Assembly (NCBI GenBank): GCA_910577805.1
Contig: CAJTOE010000144.1
Coordinates: forward strand, 1 to 6,091
Direction of reading: 5' to 3'
Length of the DNA stretch: 6,091 nt
Source of the DNA: an uncultured Oscillospiraceae bacterium
GTDB taxonomy: Bacteria > Bacillota > Clostridia > Oscillospirales > Oscillospiraceae
The translations under genes were made by a program, and so were the position numbers. The notes under the pieces are model-generated. The model was not told where the DNA came from. It searched no databases and saw nothing but the letters and a program-made list of their open reading frames with translations. Shown piece after piece: positions 6,021-6,091 of the stretch (the stretch's first letter is position 1; each line of letters starts with the position of its first letter).

Positions 6021-6091
6021 CACCCTCTTTTTTCACCCTCTTTTTTCACCCTCTTTTTTCACCCTCTTTTTTCACCCTCTTTTTTCACCCT
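6015..6091. repeat. 13-bp tandem repeat (TTTTTTCACCCTC), five full copies plus 12 of 13 bases, continuing past the window
   Basis: Identical units start at 6015, 6028, 6041, 6054, 6067 and 6080; the last is cut by the window edge one base short. There is no variation between copies, as expected for recent slippage expansion or for a repeat at a contig end. The first T6 is the terminator T-tract, so the array seems to have grown out of the terminator tail. The plus strand has no stop codon in any frame across the array, while the minus strand meets TGA in every frame. I see no start codon or ribosome site, and do not regard it as coding. Confidence 0.95.

Noticed and set aside
6015..6091. CRISPR array or coding repeat at the right edge
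   Set aside because: The units are only 13 bp and directly abutting, with no spacers, so it is not CRISPR. No start codon or ribosome site is present for a coding reading.

Overview
The window is a compact, one-strand block of GC-rich bacterial DNA. Strong AGGAGG-type ribosome binding sites, GC-biased third codon positions and a sigma-54 control module suggest a high-GC Firmicute. A gut clostridium of the Oscillospiraceae type would fit, but that placement is inference from base composition and gene style, not a search result.

Layout: (1) positions 1-1187 hold the 3' part of a sigma-54-dependent response regulator (truncated receiver, AAA+ domain with GAFTGA loop, Fis-like helix-turn-helix), closed by an intrinsic terminator at 1200-1236. 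(2) A control region of about 200 bp (1188-1390) contains a textbook sigma-54 -24/-12 promoter at 1334-1349. An 18-bp palindrome lies directly upstream of it, and other short inverted repeats lie further up. (3) Positions 1391-5972 hold a five-gene operon: pxpA, an NRAMP-superfamily transporter, pxpB, pxpC, and a DUF1445 / D-glutamate cyclase-family gene (ycsI-like). (4) A strong intrinsic terminator at 5986-6020 ends the operon. Its T-tract is the first T6 of a 13-bp tandem repeat that runs off the right edge of the window.

How the parts fit: PxpABC is the bacterial ATP-dependent 5-oxoprolinase, which opens 5-oxo-L-proline (pyroglutamate) to L-glutamate. The DUF1445 protein belongs to a family linked to D-glutamate/5-oxo-D-proline interconversion. 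The transporter is a divergent NRAMP member lacking the usual metal-binding residues, so it is a candidate for moving 5-oxoproline or another organic substrate rather than a metal. The gene content matches the Bacillus subtilis ycsF-ycsG-ycsI-kipI-kipA cluster in a slightly different order. The apparent distinguishing feature is control: an enhancer-binding protein sits immediately upstream of a sigma-54 promoter that reads into the operon. This suggests that 5-oxoproline use is switched on by a two-component, sigma-54-dependent signal. The cognate sensor kinase, if present, lies to the left of the window.

I see no transposon, CRISPR array, tRNA or rRNA. The enzymes belong to known families. 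The less ordinary items are the regulatory arrangement, the altered NRAMP sites and the terminator-linked repeat.
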